Assembly: GCF_003268395.1 (NCBI RefSeq)
Contig: NZ_LQXQ01000030.1
Span: 1 to 49,772, forward strand
Length of the DNA stretch: 49,772 nt
Direction of reading: 5' to 3'
Origin: Acinetobacter sp. CFCC 10889
GTDB taxonomy: Bacteria > Pseudomonadota > Gammaproteobacteria > Pseudomonadales > Moraxellaceae
In this document: positions 32,795 through 42,881 of the stretch, piece by piece
How the letters are laid out: the number at the start of each line of letters is the position of its first letter
How positions within the stretch are numbered: position 1 is the stretch's first letter
The notes under the pieces: model-generated
Told to the model about the DNA's origin: nothing
The model's database searches: none
Seen by the model: the letters and a program-made list of their open reading frames with translations, nothing else
Made by a program: the position numbers and the translations under genes

Positions 32795-33610
32795 TTATTG
32801 TCTCGCCAATCGGATTGGGCTTGGCATCCATGATTCATCGGACACACGGCATGGATTAATATCTAAACCACCACGGCGTGTATAAGTTGCATAGACCATC
32901 AACTTTTCAGGTTGCAAATTTTGCCAAAGATCGGCAAAGATTTGCTCCACGCATTGTTCGTGAAAACCATTGTGCTGACGATAAGAGATAATATAAGCTA
33001 AAATGCTGCGATAACAAGGTTTTTTACCACGATAACGAATAAAAACCGTTCCCCAGTCAGGCTGTCCTGTCACAGGGCAATTACTTCTTAAAAGATGTGA
33101 AAACACTTGTTCTTCAACGATTTCTTCGGATGGATCAAACTGTAATAAAGAAGCATCAGGATGATTGACTAAGCAGTCAGGTTCTTGATCATCAATACAG
33201 ATTCCTTGTGGTTTGGTAATGTCCAGCGCATCCACTTGAAATAAGGTCAGTGTTACAGGTGCTTGCGCTGCATTTGACAAATCTTTTTCGACGGTGTCAA
33301 TAAATGCTTGTTTGGAGGCAAACTGAGTAAAGTTCAGACTGTTAAAGTACAGCTTTAATGATTTTGATTCGATCAAAAACTCAGAAGATGCAGGCAAAGT
33401 CATACGACCAATCGCAACTTGTGGAATGCCATGTGCATTTAACCAAGAAATTTCAAAAATATGCCACCAATCTTTGCCTGTATAAATGCCTTCTACATGT
33501 TTGTAGTTTTCACGTGCTTGTGCACGTGAAATTGGGAAAAGAACTTCAGGGCTGTAAGTGGTAGGATATTCGGTATCTTTACCTAAAAGAGATTGTTCAA
33601 CAACAGTCAT
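32795..33610 (-). CDS. queF: NADPH-dependent 7-cyano-7-deazaguanine reductase QueF
   Basis: This 271-residue protein makes preQ1 from preQ0 in queuosine synthesis. The two-domain (long-form) QueF signature is visible: ESKSLKLYFN (residues 81-90, the QueF motif), the catalytic Cys at 178 in SNCPVTGQPDWG, with Asp at 185, and FHEQCVE (216-222), all near the expected places. Length agrees with the E. coli enzyme (282). The start overlaps the ABC permease stop by one base (TAATG), so it is coupled to the transporter genes. Confidence 0.95.
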   Translation of the reverse strand: MTVVEQSLLGKDTEYPTTYSPEVLFPISRAQARENYKHVEGIYTGKDWWHIFEISWLNAHGIPQVAIGRMTLPASSEFLIESKSLKLYFNSLNFTQFASKQAFIDTVEKDLSNAAQAPVTLTLFQVDALDITKPQGICIDDQEPDCLVNHPDASLLQFDPSEEIVEEQVFSHLLRSNCPVTGQPDWGTVFIRYRGKKPCYRSILAYIISYRQHNGFHEQCVEQIFADLWQNLQPEKLMVYATYTRRGGLDINPCRVSDESWMPSPIRLARQ

Positions 33611-34383
33611 TATTCACGCATTCCTGAACCACGAGAAAGTAAATAGTAAGCCACGCCATACAGTACAGCACAAAATAATGTCACAACGATTAATGATAAT
33701 GAGACATTCACATCACTATGACCTAAGATGCCGTAACGGAAAGCATTGACCATATAGACAATCGGGTTGATTAAAGAGAGATTTTGCCAAAATGGGCTTA
33801 AAGCACTAATTGAATAGAATACACCACCTAAATAGGTGAGGGGGGTTAATACAAAGGTCGGGATAATGGAAATATCATCAAATGATTTGGCATAGACCGC
33901 ATTAATAAAACCACCTAAAGAAAATAGCAGCGAAGTAATAATGACGGTATAGATTGTGACGAAAATATTATGAATGGCTAAGTCTGTGAAAAATAGGCTC
34001 ATAATAGTCACAATCAGTCCAACTAAGACACCACGACACACGCCACCAATCACATAACCCCACAGAACCATATGTAATGGTACGGGACTCATGGTCAGTT
34101 CTTCAATGCTTTTTTGAAATTTAGCACTGAAAAAACTTGAAGATACGTTGGCATAACTGTTGGTAATCACTGCCATCATGATCAGACCAGGTACGATGAA
34201 CTGCATGTAGCTGAAACCGCCCATTTGTCCAATTCGAGAACCCACCAAATTCCCGAAAATCACAAAATACAGACTCATGGTGATCGCAGGTGGTAGCAGC
34301 GTTTGTGGCCAAATTCGCATAAAACGGCGAATTTCTTTAACCACGAGCGTATAGAGCGCAACTCTCATTTGGGTGAAATTCAT
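33610..34383 (-). CDS. yadH: ABC-2 type transporter permease (YadH-like)
   Basis: This 257-residue protein has six hydrophobic segments, as in ABC-2 permeases. FGNLVGSRIGQMGGFSYMQF near residues 47-66 and the LTPLTYLGGVFYSISALSPF segment near 180-199 are characteristic of the YadH group. It would form the membrane channel of an exporter with the ATPase encoded upstream. The start overlaps the ATPase gene by four bases, and the stop meets queF, so the three are probably one operon. The substrate is unknown. Confidence 0.88.
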   Translation of the reverse strand: MNFTQMRVALYTLVVKEIRRFMRIWPQTLLPPAITMSLYFVIFGNLVGSRIGQMGGFSYMQFIVPGLIMMAVITNSYANVSSSFFSAKFQKSIEELTMSPVPLHMVLWGYVIGGVCRGVLVGLIVTIMSLFFTDLAIHNIFVTIYTVIITSLLFSLGGFINAVYAKSFDDISIIPTFVLTPLTYLGGVFYSISALSPFWQNLSLINPIVYMVNAFRYGILGHSDVNVSLSLIVVTLFCAVLYGVAYYLLSRGSGMRE

Positions 34384-35315
34384 TGCGCTTTCTCCTCAAG
34401 ATTTTTTTCGACCATTTTTACAAATAATTCTTCTAAACGGTTGGACTTGTTACGCATACTGCGTACTCGAATGCCCTGTGCTTCTAATAATTGGAATAAA
34501 TCATTCATAGAATGAGCTTTATCCATCGTCACTTCTAAGGTGACAGGGTCAATCAAGTTAAATTTCAGTCCAATAATTTCAATATGCAGCGGTTCAATCG
34601 GATGTTCCAGATCGAAAATAAAAGACTCTTCACTGAGCTGATTTAAAAAGGCTTTCATTGTTGTGTCTTCTTTAATGACACCTCGGTCGATGATGGCAAT
34701 CTGACGACACAGCATTTCAGCTTCTTCCAAATAATGCGTGGTCAAAATAATCGATGTACCATTGTCATTCATTTCAGTCAGGAAATCCCACATCGAACGA
34801 CGTAATTCGATGTCCACGCCTGCTGTAGGTTCATCCAAAATTAGCAGTTTGGGTTCATGCATCATCGCACGGGCGATCATTAAACGGCGTTTCATACCAC
34901 CTGAAAGCATGCGTCCTTGGGTATTACGTTTTTCCCACAGCCCCAGTTTTTCCAGATAATGTTCGGCACGTTGTTCCGCAATTTTTTTAGGAATGCCGTA
35001 ATAACCTGCCTGAGTGACTAAAATATCAAAGGTTTTTTCGAATTGTCCAAAGTTAAACTCTTGAGGAACAACCCCTAGGCATTGTTTTGCATGGGATGGA
35101 TGTATATCTAAATCATGCCCGAAAATTTCAACTGTACCTGACGTTTTACGTGTAAGAGAGCTGATAATTCCAATCGTTGTTGATTTTCCCGCACCATTTG
35201 GTCCCAAAAGTGCATAGAATTCGCCTTCTGGCACAGTTAAATTAATACCTTTCAGTGCTTGAAAGCCGTTGCGATAAGTTTTAGATAAATCTCTTAACGT
35301 CAATGCATCAGTCAT
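34380..35315 (-). CDS. yadG: ABC transporter ATP-binding protein (YadG-like)
   Basis: This 311-residue ATPase has a Walker A GPNGAGKST (residues 38-46), a signature LSGGMKRRL (near 138) and a Walker B ILDEPTAGVD (near 158-167). The order and length match YadG (308). It powers the YadH-type permease encoded next. A GAGG-rich ribosome binding site lies upstream of the ATG. The transporter is of the drug or polysaccharide export class by family, with no substrate evidence here. Confidence 0.92.
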   Translation of the reverse strand: MTDALTLRDLSKTYRNGFQALKGINLTVPEGEFYALLGPNGAGKSTTIGIISSLTRKTSGTVEIFGHDLDIHPSHAKQCLGVVPQEFNFGQFEKTFDILVTQAGYYGIPKKIAEQRAEHYLEKLGLWEKRNTQGRMLSGGMKRRLMIARAMMHEPKLLILDEPTAGVDIELRRSMWDFLTEMNDNGTSIILTTHYLEEAEMLCRQIAIIDRGVIKEDTTMKAFLNQLSEESFIFDLEHPIEPLHIEIIGLKFNLIDPVTLEVTMDKAHSMNDLFQLLEAQGIRVRSMRNKSNRLEELFVKMVEKNLEEKAQ

Positions 35316-35457
35316 GAAATTCTCACATGGATGGAGGAGGCTATATTGTGAGTGAACTTGGCAAATAAACCAAGTGCATTACATGGAATTGTGCGTTGCG
35401 CAAATGGAACATTGTACAAAGCTTAGACAGCGAAACATGAGAATGGTAGATATATGC

Positions 35458-35485
35458 TTTACCTAAGTTATTTTTTTGATATGAT
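35458..35485 (+). promoter_or_regulatory. Promoter candidate for tRNA-Arg
   Basis: TTTACC at 35458-35463 and TATGAT at 35480-35485, with a 16-base spacer, give a fair sigma-70 promoter ending 17 bases before the tRNA. Confidence 0.5.
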
Positions 35486-35502
35486 GTGCCCACTTCTTTT
35501 AA

Positions 35503-35578
35503 GCGCCCATAGCTTAACTGGATAGAGTACGGGTTTCCGAAGCCTGTGGAGTGAGTTCGAGTCTCGCTGGGCGCACCA
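35503..35578 (+). tRNA. tRNA-Arg (anticodon CCG)
   Basis: A 76-base cloverleaf fits: acceptor arms GCGCCCA and TGGGCGC, anticodon loop TTCCGAA, T-loop TTCGAGT and an encoded ACCA end. The anticodon CCG reads CGG codons. Confidence 0.95.
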
Positions 35579-35656
35579 TTATAAAAATACTTATTCTATT
35601 GACAATTTCTTGTAATATTCACATCAATTAAAAATACATTTATAGGTTAAATTTTA

Positions 35657-36358
35657 ATGAAAAAAATCTGTTTTTTACTATCAGCACTGACGTTTTCAAC
35701 ATTTTCATTTGCCCAAGATTTAAGTTGCAAAACGGATTATCCAAAGCTTGAAAAACAAATGAATGATGAAATAAAGATTATTCAAACAGGCACAGTTGAA
35801 GAGTTAATTAAGCATTATCAAGATACCGATTATGCTCAGGTTTTTCGTACTCATCATGCTGGTCAAGTATTTGATGGTGAGGATTGGATTGATGAAAAAG
35901 CCTACTTAGAGAATACAGAAGAAAGTTTTAATCTACTTAAAGATGCATATAGCTCACAACATATCCAGTTTCATGCAGCAAAAGCCAATTTTCTGGCAGA
36001 TTATGGTGAAGTTTGCGTGATTCCTATTTCTGCGATAGATCAGATTTATCAAGAAAAAATTTCCTCTCAGTATGATGTAATTTTTGTACGAGATCTAAAA
36101 ACTAATCAATGGCGAAATTTGGTGTATAGCGGTGTGGAATTAAAAACTGATATGGATGAGTTTTTTCCAAATTTATCAAAAAAGGTAAAATTGGCAGCTT
36201 TTAAAACCAATGATGGTCAAAATTATGCAGATTTATCAGAAAAAATGGCATATTTAATTTTTCCTGAAATAGGTATCTCTATGACTAAAGAATTAAAGCA
36301 AAGTATGAAAGAGGTAACAGATCCATTAAGGCAGCGTTTAAAAGCAAATGGTTTTTGA
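35657..36358 (+). CDS. Secreted protein of unknown function
   Basis: This 233-residue protein has a clear signal peptide (KKICFLLSALTFSTFSFA, cut before QD). The mature part is mostly helical and acidic, with one Cys pair possible (Cys at 24 and VCVIP). No domain is recognised. A ribosome binding site is weak (TAGGTTAAATTT). It stands alone next to the tRNA. Confidence 0.7.
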   Translation: MKKICFLLSALTFSTFSFAQDLSCKTDYPKLEKQMNDEIKIIQTGTVEELIKHYQDTDYAQVFRTHHAGQVFDGEDWIDEKAYLENTEESFNLLKDAYSSQHIQFHAAKANFLADYGEVCVIPISAIDQIYQEKISSQYDVIFVRDLKTNQWRNLVYSGVELKTDMDEFFPNLSKKVKLAAFKTNDGQNYADLSEKMAYLIFPEIGISMTKELKQSMKEVTDPLRQRLKANGF

Positions 36359-36646
36359 TTCAAATGTCTATAGATAACTTGAATATGGGTAATTTTAAAA
36401 AGTAATGTAATGAATAATATTTTAAACTCGCAAAATTATAAGGCTGAATAGTCGATGATTCAATTGGATTTTAATACTAGCTTTGTGCTGAAATGTTAAG
36501 CAGTCTTGCCTATTTTGAAGTGTAGATTTATATTAAAACTACAGTAGATCATCAAGATGCTACGAAGAAGTTGGACAGATCAATGACAGCTTGTTGAATT
36601 TGCAACTTTAAGTTCAGATAAGAAATAGGCACTAGCTTTCCAACAT
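36359..36646. other. Intergenic gap without recognisable genes
   Basis: This stretch has no long frame. A short run near 36553-36610 (starts ATGCTACGAAG) gives a broken frame with stops and may be relic DNA, but it resembles no element I know. The terminator at 36647-36674 follows. Confidence 0.4.
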
Positions 36647-36674
36647 AAAAAGCTCGCAGAAATGCGAGCTTTTT
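36647..36674. terminator. Bidirectional terminator
   Basis: Perfect arms AAAAAGCTCGCA and TGCGAGCTTTTT around GAAA. It stands between the plus-strand secreted gene and the minus-strand gene at 36707 and could serve both. Confidence 0.85.
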
Positions 36675-36706
36675 CATGCCTGATTTATTTTTATGAGAAC
36701 TTTCTC

Positions 36707-37054
36707 TTATGAATAGCATAGTTCAACATCATAACGAGCAAACTCATGCATGAGCTGTTGTATAAAATTTTGGGTTAAATCAGTATTTAAATCTGCTTCA
36801 AACATTTGCGCATGAGCACTATCAAAATATTCCAGTTTGAGCACTTGCCATACAAGTTCTTGTTCTGTCTGTTGAATATGTAATGTACGCAATTGTAAAT
36901 CATTGGAAATTTGACGTGGAATGACATTGCTAATCGCCAGTTGAGTCGGGGAATTCTCTGTGGTATTTAAAAAAGTAATCACCCAATTTCCGATTTTACT
37001 CAGTTGGGTTGGATTATCAAATGTTGAAAAGTGTAAGCAGTGTGTCAAATTCAT
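36707..37054 (-). CDS. Conserved hypothetical protein
   Basis: This 115-residue soluble protein has no signal peptide or recognised domain. It contains an N-terminal beta-rich half (LSKIGNWVITFLN) and a helical C-terminus (FIQQLMHEFARYDVELC). The start has GAGGGAGAA upstream, a good ribosome binding site. It appears to be a lineage-specific protein. Confidence 0.65.
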   Translation of the reverse strand: MNLTHCLHFSTFDNPTQLSKIGNWVITFLNTTENSPTQLAISNVIPRQISNDLQLRTLHIQQTEQELVWQVLKLEYFDSAHAQMFEADLNTDLTQNFIQQLMHEFARYDVELCYS

Positions 37055-37257
37055 TGCAATTCTCCCTCTTTAGCGAGCTTATAAAAGTTTTTTGCCAAAT
37101 TGTGGATCATGCTTAAGTGGTATGAATAAAATGAACTCTGCTTTTAAATGGAGATAATCAACAAAAACATTTGTTTTATAAGGTAATTATGTATTTTATT
37201 GAGATGTAAAAACTCTGGATTAAGTAAAATTAACAATAATTTGTACTATTCAGTGGA

Positions 37258-37851
37258 TTAAAAATGACGCATGGAATGATTGATCATTTGCAAATTTTTA
37301 TTTAATTCTATAGGTGAAATCCGAGTTTCTTGTAAAGCCGTTAACCACTGCATTTGACAGTGTTTTAAGGCTTGAGAATGTTCGGCATTTTCAATTTTTT
37401 GAATCAGCATTTTTGCCATTAAGCCGCAATTTTGACGTAACAATTGCACCATTAAATGTTTGGTTTCATGAAAATTTAATTTCGGCAAAATAATTTCATT
37501 TTCAAGGGCAAGGTTGATTTGCGGGGCAAGTGTCTGACTAGATTCTGAAATTTGTAATTCAACGGCAGCATTTTGAACAACAATATCTTGTTCAATATTT
37601 TCTTGTGACGGAATGCTTTCAGATTTTTCATTAATTTCAGTTAGCTTGATTTGAGGGTTTTGGATTAAGCCGAGTTGTTCTAAATATTGCAACATCTCTG
37701 GTGTAGCAATATTTTGTTGTAATTGTATCGTTAATTTTTGAAAGTCAGATGTACCAATTAAAAGTAAAAGTCGCCGAAGCTTTGGGCTTAAATCAAATAA
37801 ACGTTGTTTTAAAGCCTGTTTGCCAAGTTCAGTTTTTATATAATGATTCAT
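37258..37851 (-). CDS. Hypothetical protein with winged-helix-like N-terminus
   Basis: The first 65 residues follow a pattern found in small winged-helix-like domains: TELGKQALKQRLFDLSPKLR, LLLLIGTSDFQKL, then LQYLEQLGLI. A Gln- and Glu-rich linker (about 70-115) leads to a helical C-terminal domain (FHETKHLMVQLLRQNCGLM onward). It has no signal peptide. A role in regulation is possible from the fold pattern only. Confidence 0.6.
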   Translation of the reverse strand: MNHYIKTELGKQALKQRLFDLSPKLRRLLLLIGTSDFQKLTIQLQQNIATPEMLQYLEQLGLIQNPQIKLTEINEKSESIPSQENIEQDIVVQNAAVELQISESSQTLAPQINLALENEIILPKLNFHETKHLMVQLLRQNCGLMAKMLIQKIENAEHSQALKHCQMQWLTALQETRISPIELNKNLQMINHSMRHF

Positions 37852-37935
37852 GTTGCTCTATCCCCCGAAAAGCAATCGTTAGGATAGAGGATCAAAATGA
37901 CAATAAGGTGTCATTTTGATGACAAATACCATAAT

Positions 37936-38637
37936 TTATAATGTAATAATTGCGCTATTTTCGAGTGCTTTACGCAGGTAAGGATCAAGGTCATCTTGCT
38001 TGAGTAACCATTTTGTATAGTCAGGGGGTAGCTCGGAAATCGCTGTACCACGGTGTTTACCAAAATTAATTGTGCGTGGAATACGTGCGTCTTCAGATGC
38101 AGTAAATAGTTCTTCAATGCTTTGAATGTTCAACTGATGAATGATGTGCATCAAAATATTCGCTGTTAAAATAATGTCTGCATCTGCACGATGTGCGCCT
38201 TTAAGCATAGTACGGGCTTTGTCACTGCCTTTACTGATTTGATAAATTAAGGCTGAAATATTATGAGCTTCTGCATTTGGCCAGACTAAACGTGCCAATG
38301 CAAGGGTACAAATCGCTTTAATTTTTGATGTATCGACACCACATTTTTCAATGGCATGAATGTCATAATCAATATTATGACCAATGATATAAGTCGTTTC
38401 TGTTGGTAACGTAAAAGTAGAAAAGTCAGGTTGCCCAACTAAATCTGATTCTAAAATATGATGTACTGCCATAGACGCATATGAAATTTTCTCATCACCA
38501 ATACTATAAAGTTGATCAAAAATTTGCTCACGGTCTAAACTAAGTTTGCCTTGTTCGATTTGAATAGGTGCATACGCAATCTCAATGGGTAAACCATTTA
38601 ATGTATGTGTTTCTGTATCAAGAATAATGGCTTGCAT
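37936..38637 (-). CDS. exoX: Exonuclease, ExoX-like (DEDDh, DnaQ fold)
   Basis: This 233-residue protein resembles E. coli exonuclease X (220) over its length. Motif I ILDTETHTL has the D7/E9 pair, motif II GHNIDYD gives D92, and motif III AHRADAD has H149 and D154. ICTLALARLVWP and a C-terminal FGKHRGTAISEL segment are also shared with ExoX. It would remove single-stranded 3' ends in mismatch repair or recombination. The start has a weak ribosome binding site. Confidence 0.85.
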   Translation of the reverse strand: MQAIILDTETHTLNGLPIEIAYAPIQIEQGKLSLDREQIFDQLYSIGDEKISYASMAVHHILESDLVGQPDFSTFTLPTETTYIIGHNIDYDIHAIEKCGVDTSKIKAICTLALARLVWPNAEAHNISALIYQISKGSDKARTMLKGAHRADADIILTANILMHIIHQLNIQSIEELFTASEDARIPRTINFGKHRGTAISELPPDYTKWLLKQDDLDPYLRKALENSAIITL

Positions 38638-39058
38638 AACCTATTCCATATTTATTAAAAGTCAATTTGTCTACTTTAACATTCAGTATTTTTTTCTGCA
38701 CAAATTATTGATGATTACTTGAAAAATTAAGCAAAGTAAGAAGCAATATTTTAGATTTGAGCTAAGTTTTTTAAATAGCCTAAGTATTTATGCAGAAAAT
38801 AAAAGTATTTCGTTTACAGAATGAGTACAGGGTGCAACAGATTTTGGAAAGTTCATTGATATTTTATAAAGTGCAGATTATAGAGATTTGAAAAAGTGGT
38901 TAACCAATTCTTCAAGAAACATCATTGCATTGAATCTATACAGAAAAATTTAAGCTAGACTAAAGTCTAATGCTAGATGATATTTCAAATTCAATATAAG
39001 AAAAATCAATTATTTATTTAAATATTTATAAGATATAGCATTCAAAAATTAATCATAA
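38638..39058. other. Intergenic gap upstream of lldP
   Basis: AT-rich region without a coding frame or RNA gene of note. It contains the exoX promoter region at its left end and leads into the lactate operators. Confidence 0.5.
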
Positions 39059-39073
39059 ATTGGTATGACCAAT
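39059..39073. promoter_or_regulatory. LldR-type operator, upstream copy
   Basis: ATTGGTATGACCAAT is an inverted repeat with 6-base arms and a three-base centre. It matches the core of the operator at 39156-39186, 98 bases further downstream. Two sites could allow looping by LldR, as known for E. coli. Confidence 0.75.
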
Positions 39074-39125
39074 ATGGAGTTTTAATTTTATTATTGATCT
39101 TTTATTCGACTGTAAATTACAATTA

Positions 39126-39153
39126 TTGCATTATATTGATGTGAATTTATTAT
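39126..39153 (+). promoter_or_regulatory. Promoter candidate for the lldPRD-dld locus
   Basis: TTGCAT (39126-39131) and TATTAT (39148-39153) with a 16-base spacer. The start point would fall inside the operator palindrome just downstream, a good layout for repression. Confidence 0.5.
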
Positions 39154-39155
39154 TA

Positions 39156-39186
39156 ATCACAATATTGGTATGACCAATATTGTGAT
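39156..39186. promoter_or_regulatory. LldR-type operator, main palindrome
   Basis: A perfect palindrome of two 14-base arms (ATCACAATATTGGT with ACCAATATTGTGAT) around ATG. The TTGGT-N-ACCAA core matches operators of FadR-family lactate regulators. The lldR gene is in the same locus. Confidence 0.8.
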
Positions 39187-39244
39187 TTTGTGTTTGCATT
39201 TAGACCGATTTTAATGTTTTAGCAAGCATTTCAAGGAGATGACA

Positions 39245-40909
39245 ATGCTTCAACAGTGGCAACAGATTTATGATCCTATGGGTAATATCTGGATTTCCAG
39301 TGCAATTGCTCTAATCCCGATTATTTTCTTCTTTCTTGCACTTGCTGTGTTCCGTATGAAAGGAAGTGTAGCGGGCACAATTACTGTGGTATTGGCACTT
39401 TTGGTGTCGCTATTTGCCTATCAAATGCCTGTCGCAATGGCATTTGCTTCAATGGTCTACGGTTTTCTATATGGTCTGTGGCCAATCGCCTGGATCATTA
39501 TTGGGGCGGTATTCCTGTATAAAATTTCAGTAAAAACAGGGCAGTTCGATATTATTCGTTCATCAATCCTGTCGATTACTGAAGATCAGCGTTTACAGAT
39601 GCTATTCGTTGGTTTTGCTTTTGGTACCTTCCTTGAAGGTGCAGCTGGTTTTGGCGCACCCGTGGCAATTACCGCAGCATTATTGGTCGGGCTTGGATTT
39701 AAACCACTTTATGCAGCAGGTTTGTGTTTGATTGTGAATACTGCACCTGTGGCATTTGGTGCGATGGGTATTCCAATTATTGTGGCAGGGCAGGTTTCGG
39801 GTGTGGACACCATGGAAATCAGTCAAATGGTGGGTCGTCAGTTGCCATTTATGGTCATTATTGTTTTGTTCTGGATCATGGCAATCATGGATGGTTGGCG
39901 TGGTGTGAAAGAAACTTGGCCAGCAGTCATTGTTGGTGGTGGTTCTTTTGCTTTGGCACAATACCTGACTTCAAACTTCGTCGGTCCAGAATTGCCTGAT
40001 ATTACTGCCGCAATTGCAGCTTTGGTGTCATTGACGATTTTATTGAAATTTTGGCAGCCGAAACATATTTTCCGTTTTGCCAATGAAGATGCTGAGATTC
40101 AGGAAAATTTAGCTGAGCAAAAACAGCAAAAATATACGATTGGTCAAATTGCCAAAGCATGGTCACCATTTGCGATTTTAACTGCGATGGTAACAGTGTG
40201 GAGTATTCAGCCATTTAAAGCTTTATTTGCCAAAGATGGTGCGCTTGCGGATTTGGTGATTTCGATCAAAGTGCCATTTTTGCATCAGCTTGTGCAAAAA
40301 ATGCCACCCGTAGTCAATGAAATCAAAGACTATGATGCCATTTATAAGTTTGATTGGTTGTCAGCAACAGGTACTGCGATTTTTATTGCAGCGATCATTA
40401 CCATCATTTACTTGAAAATGAAGCCTAAAGATGCGGTGGCAACATTTGCTGAAACTGTCAATGAATTAAAAATTCCAGTCTATTCAATTGGTATGGTGTT
40501 GGCTTTTGCTTTCATTGCGAACTATTCAGGGATGTCGGCAACACTTGCTTTGGCACTTGCACATACAGGTCAAGCATTTACATTCTTCTCGCCATTCTTA
40601 GGTTGGCTGGGTGTGTTCTTGACAGGTTCGGATACATCAGCAAATGCATTGTTTTCAGCTTTACAAGCCACTACAGCACAGCAAATCGGTGTGCCTGAAG
40701 TGCTTCTTGTCGCAGCCAATACCAGTGGCGGTGTGACAGGTAAAATGATTTCCCCGCAGTCGATTGCAATTGCTTGTGCAGCAGTCGGCTTAGTGGGGAA
40801 AGAATCTGATTTGTTCCGTTTTACCGTCAAGCACAGTATTACCTTTACGGTGATGATTGGTATTATTATCACATTACAAGCCTATGTGTTCCCATGGATG
40901 ATTCCATAA
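39245..40909 (+). CDS. lldP: L-lactate permease
   Basis: The ATG at 39245 is preferred since AAGGAG lies the right distance away; ATG 39239 would sit inside it. The 554-residue protein has about 12-14 membrane segments and the start [20 protein letters not shown], typical of Lld[21 protein letters not shown] is a family motif. It imports lactate with protons. It begins the lldP-lldR-lldD-dld locus and lies just after the operator. Confidence 0.96.
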   Translation: MLQQWQQIYDPMGNIWISSAIALIPIIFFFLALAVFRMKGSVAGTITVVLALLVSLFAYQMPVAMAFASMVYGFLYGLWPIAWIIIGAVFLYKISVKTGQFDIIRSSILSITEDQRLQMLFVGFAFGTFLEGAAGFGAPVAITAALLVGLGFKPLYAAGLCLIVNTAPVAFGAMGIPIIVAGQVSGVDTMEISQMVGRQLPFMVIIVLFWIMAIMDGWRGVKETWPAVIVGGGSFALAQYLTSNFVGPELPDITAAIAALVSLTILLKFWQPKHIFRFANEDAEIQENLAEQKQQKYTIGQIAKAWSPFAILTAMVTVWSIQPFKALFAKDGALADLVISIKVPFLHQLVQKMPPVVNEIKDYDAIYKFDWLSATGTAIFIAAIITIIYLKMKPKDAVATFAETVNELKIPVYSIGMVLAFAFIANYSGMSATLALALAHTGQAFTFFSPFLGWLGVFLTGSDTSANALFSALQATTAQQIGVPEVLLVAANTSGGVTGKMISPQSIAIACAAVGLVGKESDLFRFTVKHSITFTVMIGIIITLQAYVFPWMIP

Positions 40910-40940
40910 CACGACTTTGAATGTGAGCTGAGGAAAGCAG

Positions 40941-41684
40941 ATGAAAGTCTCCGACAAAATTGTACAAAAGTTAAAGTTGTTGATTGAAAGCAACAATATG
41001 CAAGTCGGAGACCGTTTACCTGCGGAACGTAAGCTATGTGAACAACTTGAGGTATCCCGTTCCTCTTTGAGAGAGGCCATTTCGCAATTGACCAGTACGG
41101 GCATGCTGGTCAGCAAAGTTGGAGCGGGAACATTTTTGCAACAATTGCCGGTAAATTGGTCGCAAAACCAGATTGTTGACCCTTTAAGCAATTTGATTGA
41201 TGAAGATCCTGCTTATCGTTTTGATGTACAGGAAGCACGATTGATTTTAGAGGGAGGCTCAGCTTGGTATGCAGCCAAGCGAGCAACCCAGGCAGACCTT
41301 GAAAAGATTCGCTATTGCTATGATCAGATTACCCATTTTCAATCTTTGGGTGATGATGATAAAGCCTCAAGGGCAGATGCTGAGTTTCATCTGGCGATTG
41401 CAGAGGCATCACATAATCTGGTGCTGATTCAGATGATGCGTGGTTTATTCGATTTGTTGCAATTCAACGTGGTTTTGGGACGACGCAAAGTCTATACCGA
41501 AGCACGTCGTTATGATCAGTTACGTGATCAACATTTTCAGGTCATGGATGCAATTGAACGTCATGATCCAGAAGCTGCGCGGAATGCAGTTTGTGGACAT
41601 ATAGAATTTGTAGTACAGCAGGTTCGGATGATTGATGAGGAAGAAGCCCGTCGTCAGCGTGCCAGCCGATTGAACAGGATATAG
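40941..41684 (+). CDS. lldR: Lactate-responsive regulator LldR (FadR family)
   Basis: This 247-residue protein has an N-terminal winged helix-turn-helix ([20 protein letters not shown], about residues 23-42) and a C-terminal FCD domain with helical metal-binding features ([14 protein letters not shown]). It is expected to bind the TTGGT-N-ACCAA operators and release them on L-lactate. It lies between lldP and lldD, and ends two bases before the lldD start. Confidence 0.94.
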   Translation: MKVSDKIVQKLKLLIESNNMQVGDRLPAERKLCEQLEVSRSSLREAISQLTSTGMLVSKVGAGTFLQQLPVNWSQNQIVDPLSNLIDEDPAYRFDVQEARLILEGGSAWYAAKRATQADLEKIRYCYDQITHFQSLGDDDKASRADAEFHLAIAEASHNLVLIQMMRGLFDLLQFNVVLGRRKVYTEARRYDQLRDQHFQVMDAIERHDPEAARNAVCGHIEFVVQQVRMIDEEEARRQRASRLNRI

Positions 41685-41686
41685 TT

Positions 41687-42841
41687 ATGATTATTTCTTC
41701 TGCGAATGATTACCGTGAAGCCGCGCGTCGTCGTTTACCGCCATTTTTATTCCACTATATTGATGGTGGTGCGTATGCTGAATATACCTTAAAGCGTAAT
41801 GTAGAAGATTTATCAAAAATTGCGTTAAGACAACGTGTTTTAAATGACATGTCACAGCTCAGTTTAGAAACCAAACTGTTTGATGAAACTTTGTCGATGC
41901 CTGTGGCTTTGTCACCTGTGGGTTTGACAGGTATGTATGCGCGTCGTGGTGAAGTTCAGGCGGCAGTTGCAGCAGATAAAAAGGGTATTCCATTTACTTT
42001 ATCCACTGTATCTGTATGTCCAATTGAAGAAGTTGCTCCTGCAATTAACCGTCCGATGTGGTTTCAGTTATATGTACTGCGTGACCGTGGTTTTATGAAA
42101 AATGCCTTGGAACGTGCTAAAGCAGCAGGTTGTTCAACATTGGTTTTTACTGTGGATATGCCTGTACCAGGTGCACGTTATCGTGATGCACACTCTGGTA
42201 TGAGTGGTCCAAATGCAGCGATGCGCCGTTATATGCAATCTTGTTTTCATCCACATTGGGCATGGAATGTTGGCATGATGGGGCGTCCACATGACTTGGG
42301 TAATATTTCTAAATACCTCGGTAAACCTACAGGTTTGGAAGATTATATTGGTTGGTTAGGTAATAACTTTGATCCTTCTATTTCATGGAAAGACCTTGAG
42401 TGGATCCGTGAATTTTGGGATGGTCCAATGGTGATCAAAGGTATTCTTGATCCTGAAGATGCTAAAGATGCGGTACGTTTCGGTGCAGATGGTATTGTGG
42501 TATCGAACCACGGTGGTCGTCAGTTGGATGGTGTTTTATCGTCTGCACGTGCGTTACCTCCAATTGCAGATGCAGTCAAAGGCGACATTAAAATCTTAGC
42601 GGATTCAGGTATTCGTAACGGTCTGGATGTGGTGCGTATGTTAGCTTTGGGTGCGGATACTTGTATGCTCGGTCGTGCATTTGTTTATGCATTGGGTGCA
42701 GCAGGCGGTGAGGGTGTTTCAAATCTACTTGATTTGATTGATAAAGAAATGCGTGTAGCGATGACTTTAACAGGTGCGAAAACAATTGCAGATATTACTG
42801 AGGATTGTTTGGTGAAGTTAGAGAAAGAGTTGGTGGGGTGA
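41687..42841 (+). CDS. lldD: L-lactate dehydrogenase (quinone, FMN-dependent)
   Basis: This 384-residue protein belongs to the FMN-dependent alpha-hydroxyacid dehydrogenases. [17 protein letters not shown] near the start and the catalytic His at 275 ([10 protein letters not shown]) with Arg at 278 are seen. [15 protein letters not shown] and [12 protein letters not shown] are typical. It oxidises L-lactate to pyruvate with electrons to quinone. It follows lldR immediately, so the genes share a transcript. A REP-like element follows. Confidence 0.96.
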   Translation: MIISSANDYREAARRRLPPFLFHYIDGGAYAEYTLKRNVEDLSKIALRQRVLNDMSQLSLETKLFDETLSMPVALSPVGLTGMYARRGEVQAAVAADKKGIPFTLSTVSVCPIEEVAPAINRPMWFQLYVLRDRGFMKNALERAKAAGCSTLVFTVDMPVPGARYRDAHSGMSGPNAAMRRYMQSCFHPHWAWNVGMMGRPHDLGNISKYLGKPTGLEDYIGWLGNNFDPSISWKDLEWIREFWDGPMVIKGILDPEDAKDAVRFGADGIVVSNHGGRQLDGVLSSARALPPIADAVKGDIKILADSGIRNGLDVVRMLALGADTCMLGRAFVYALGAAGGEGVSNLLDLIDKEMRVAMTLTGAKTIADITEDCLVKLEKELVG

Positions 42842-42881
42842 TTTGATCATCATTCATTATGATTATTCAAATCGTATAAAT

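Noticed and set aside
36540..36646. Possible relic of a mobile element
   Set aside because: Short frames are interrupted by stops, no terminal repeats were seen and no transposase similarity was recognised.
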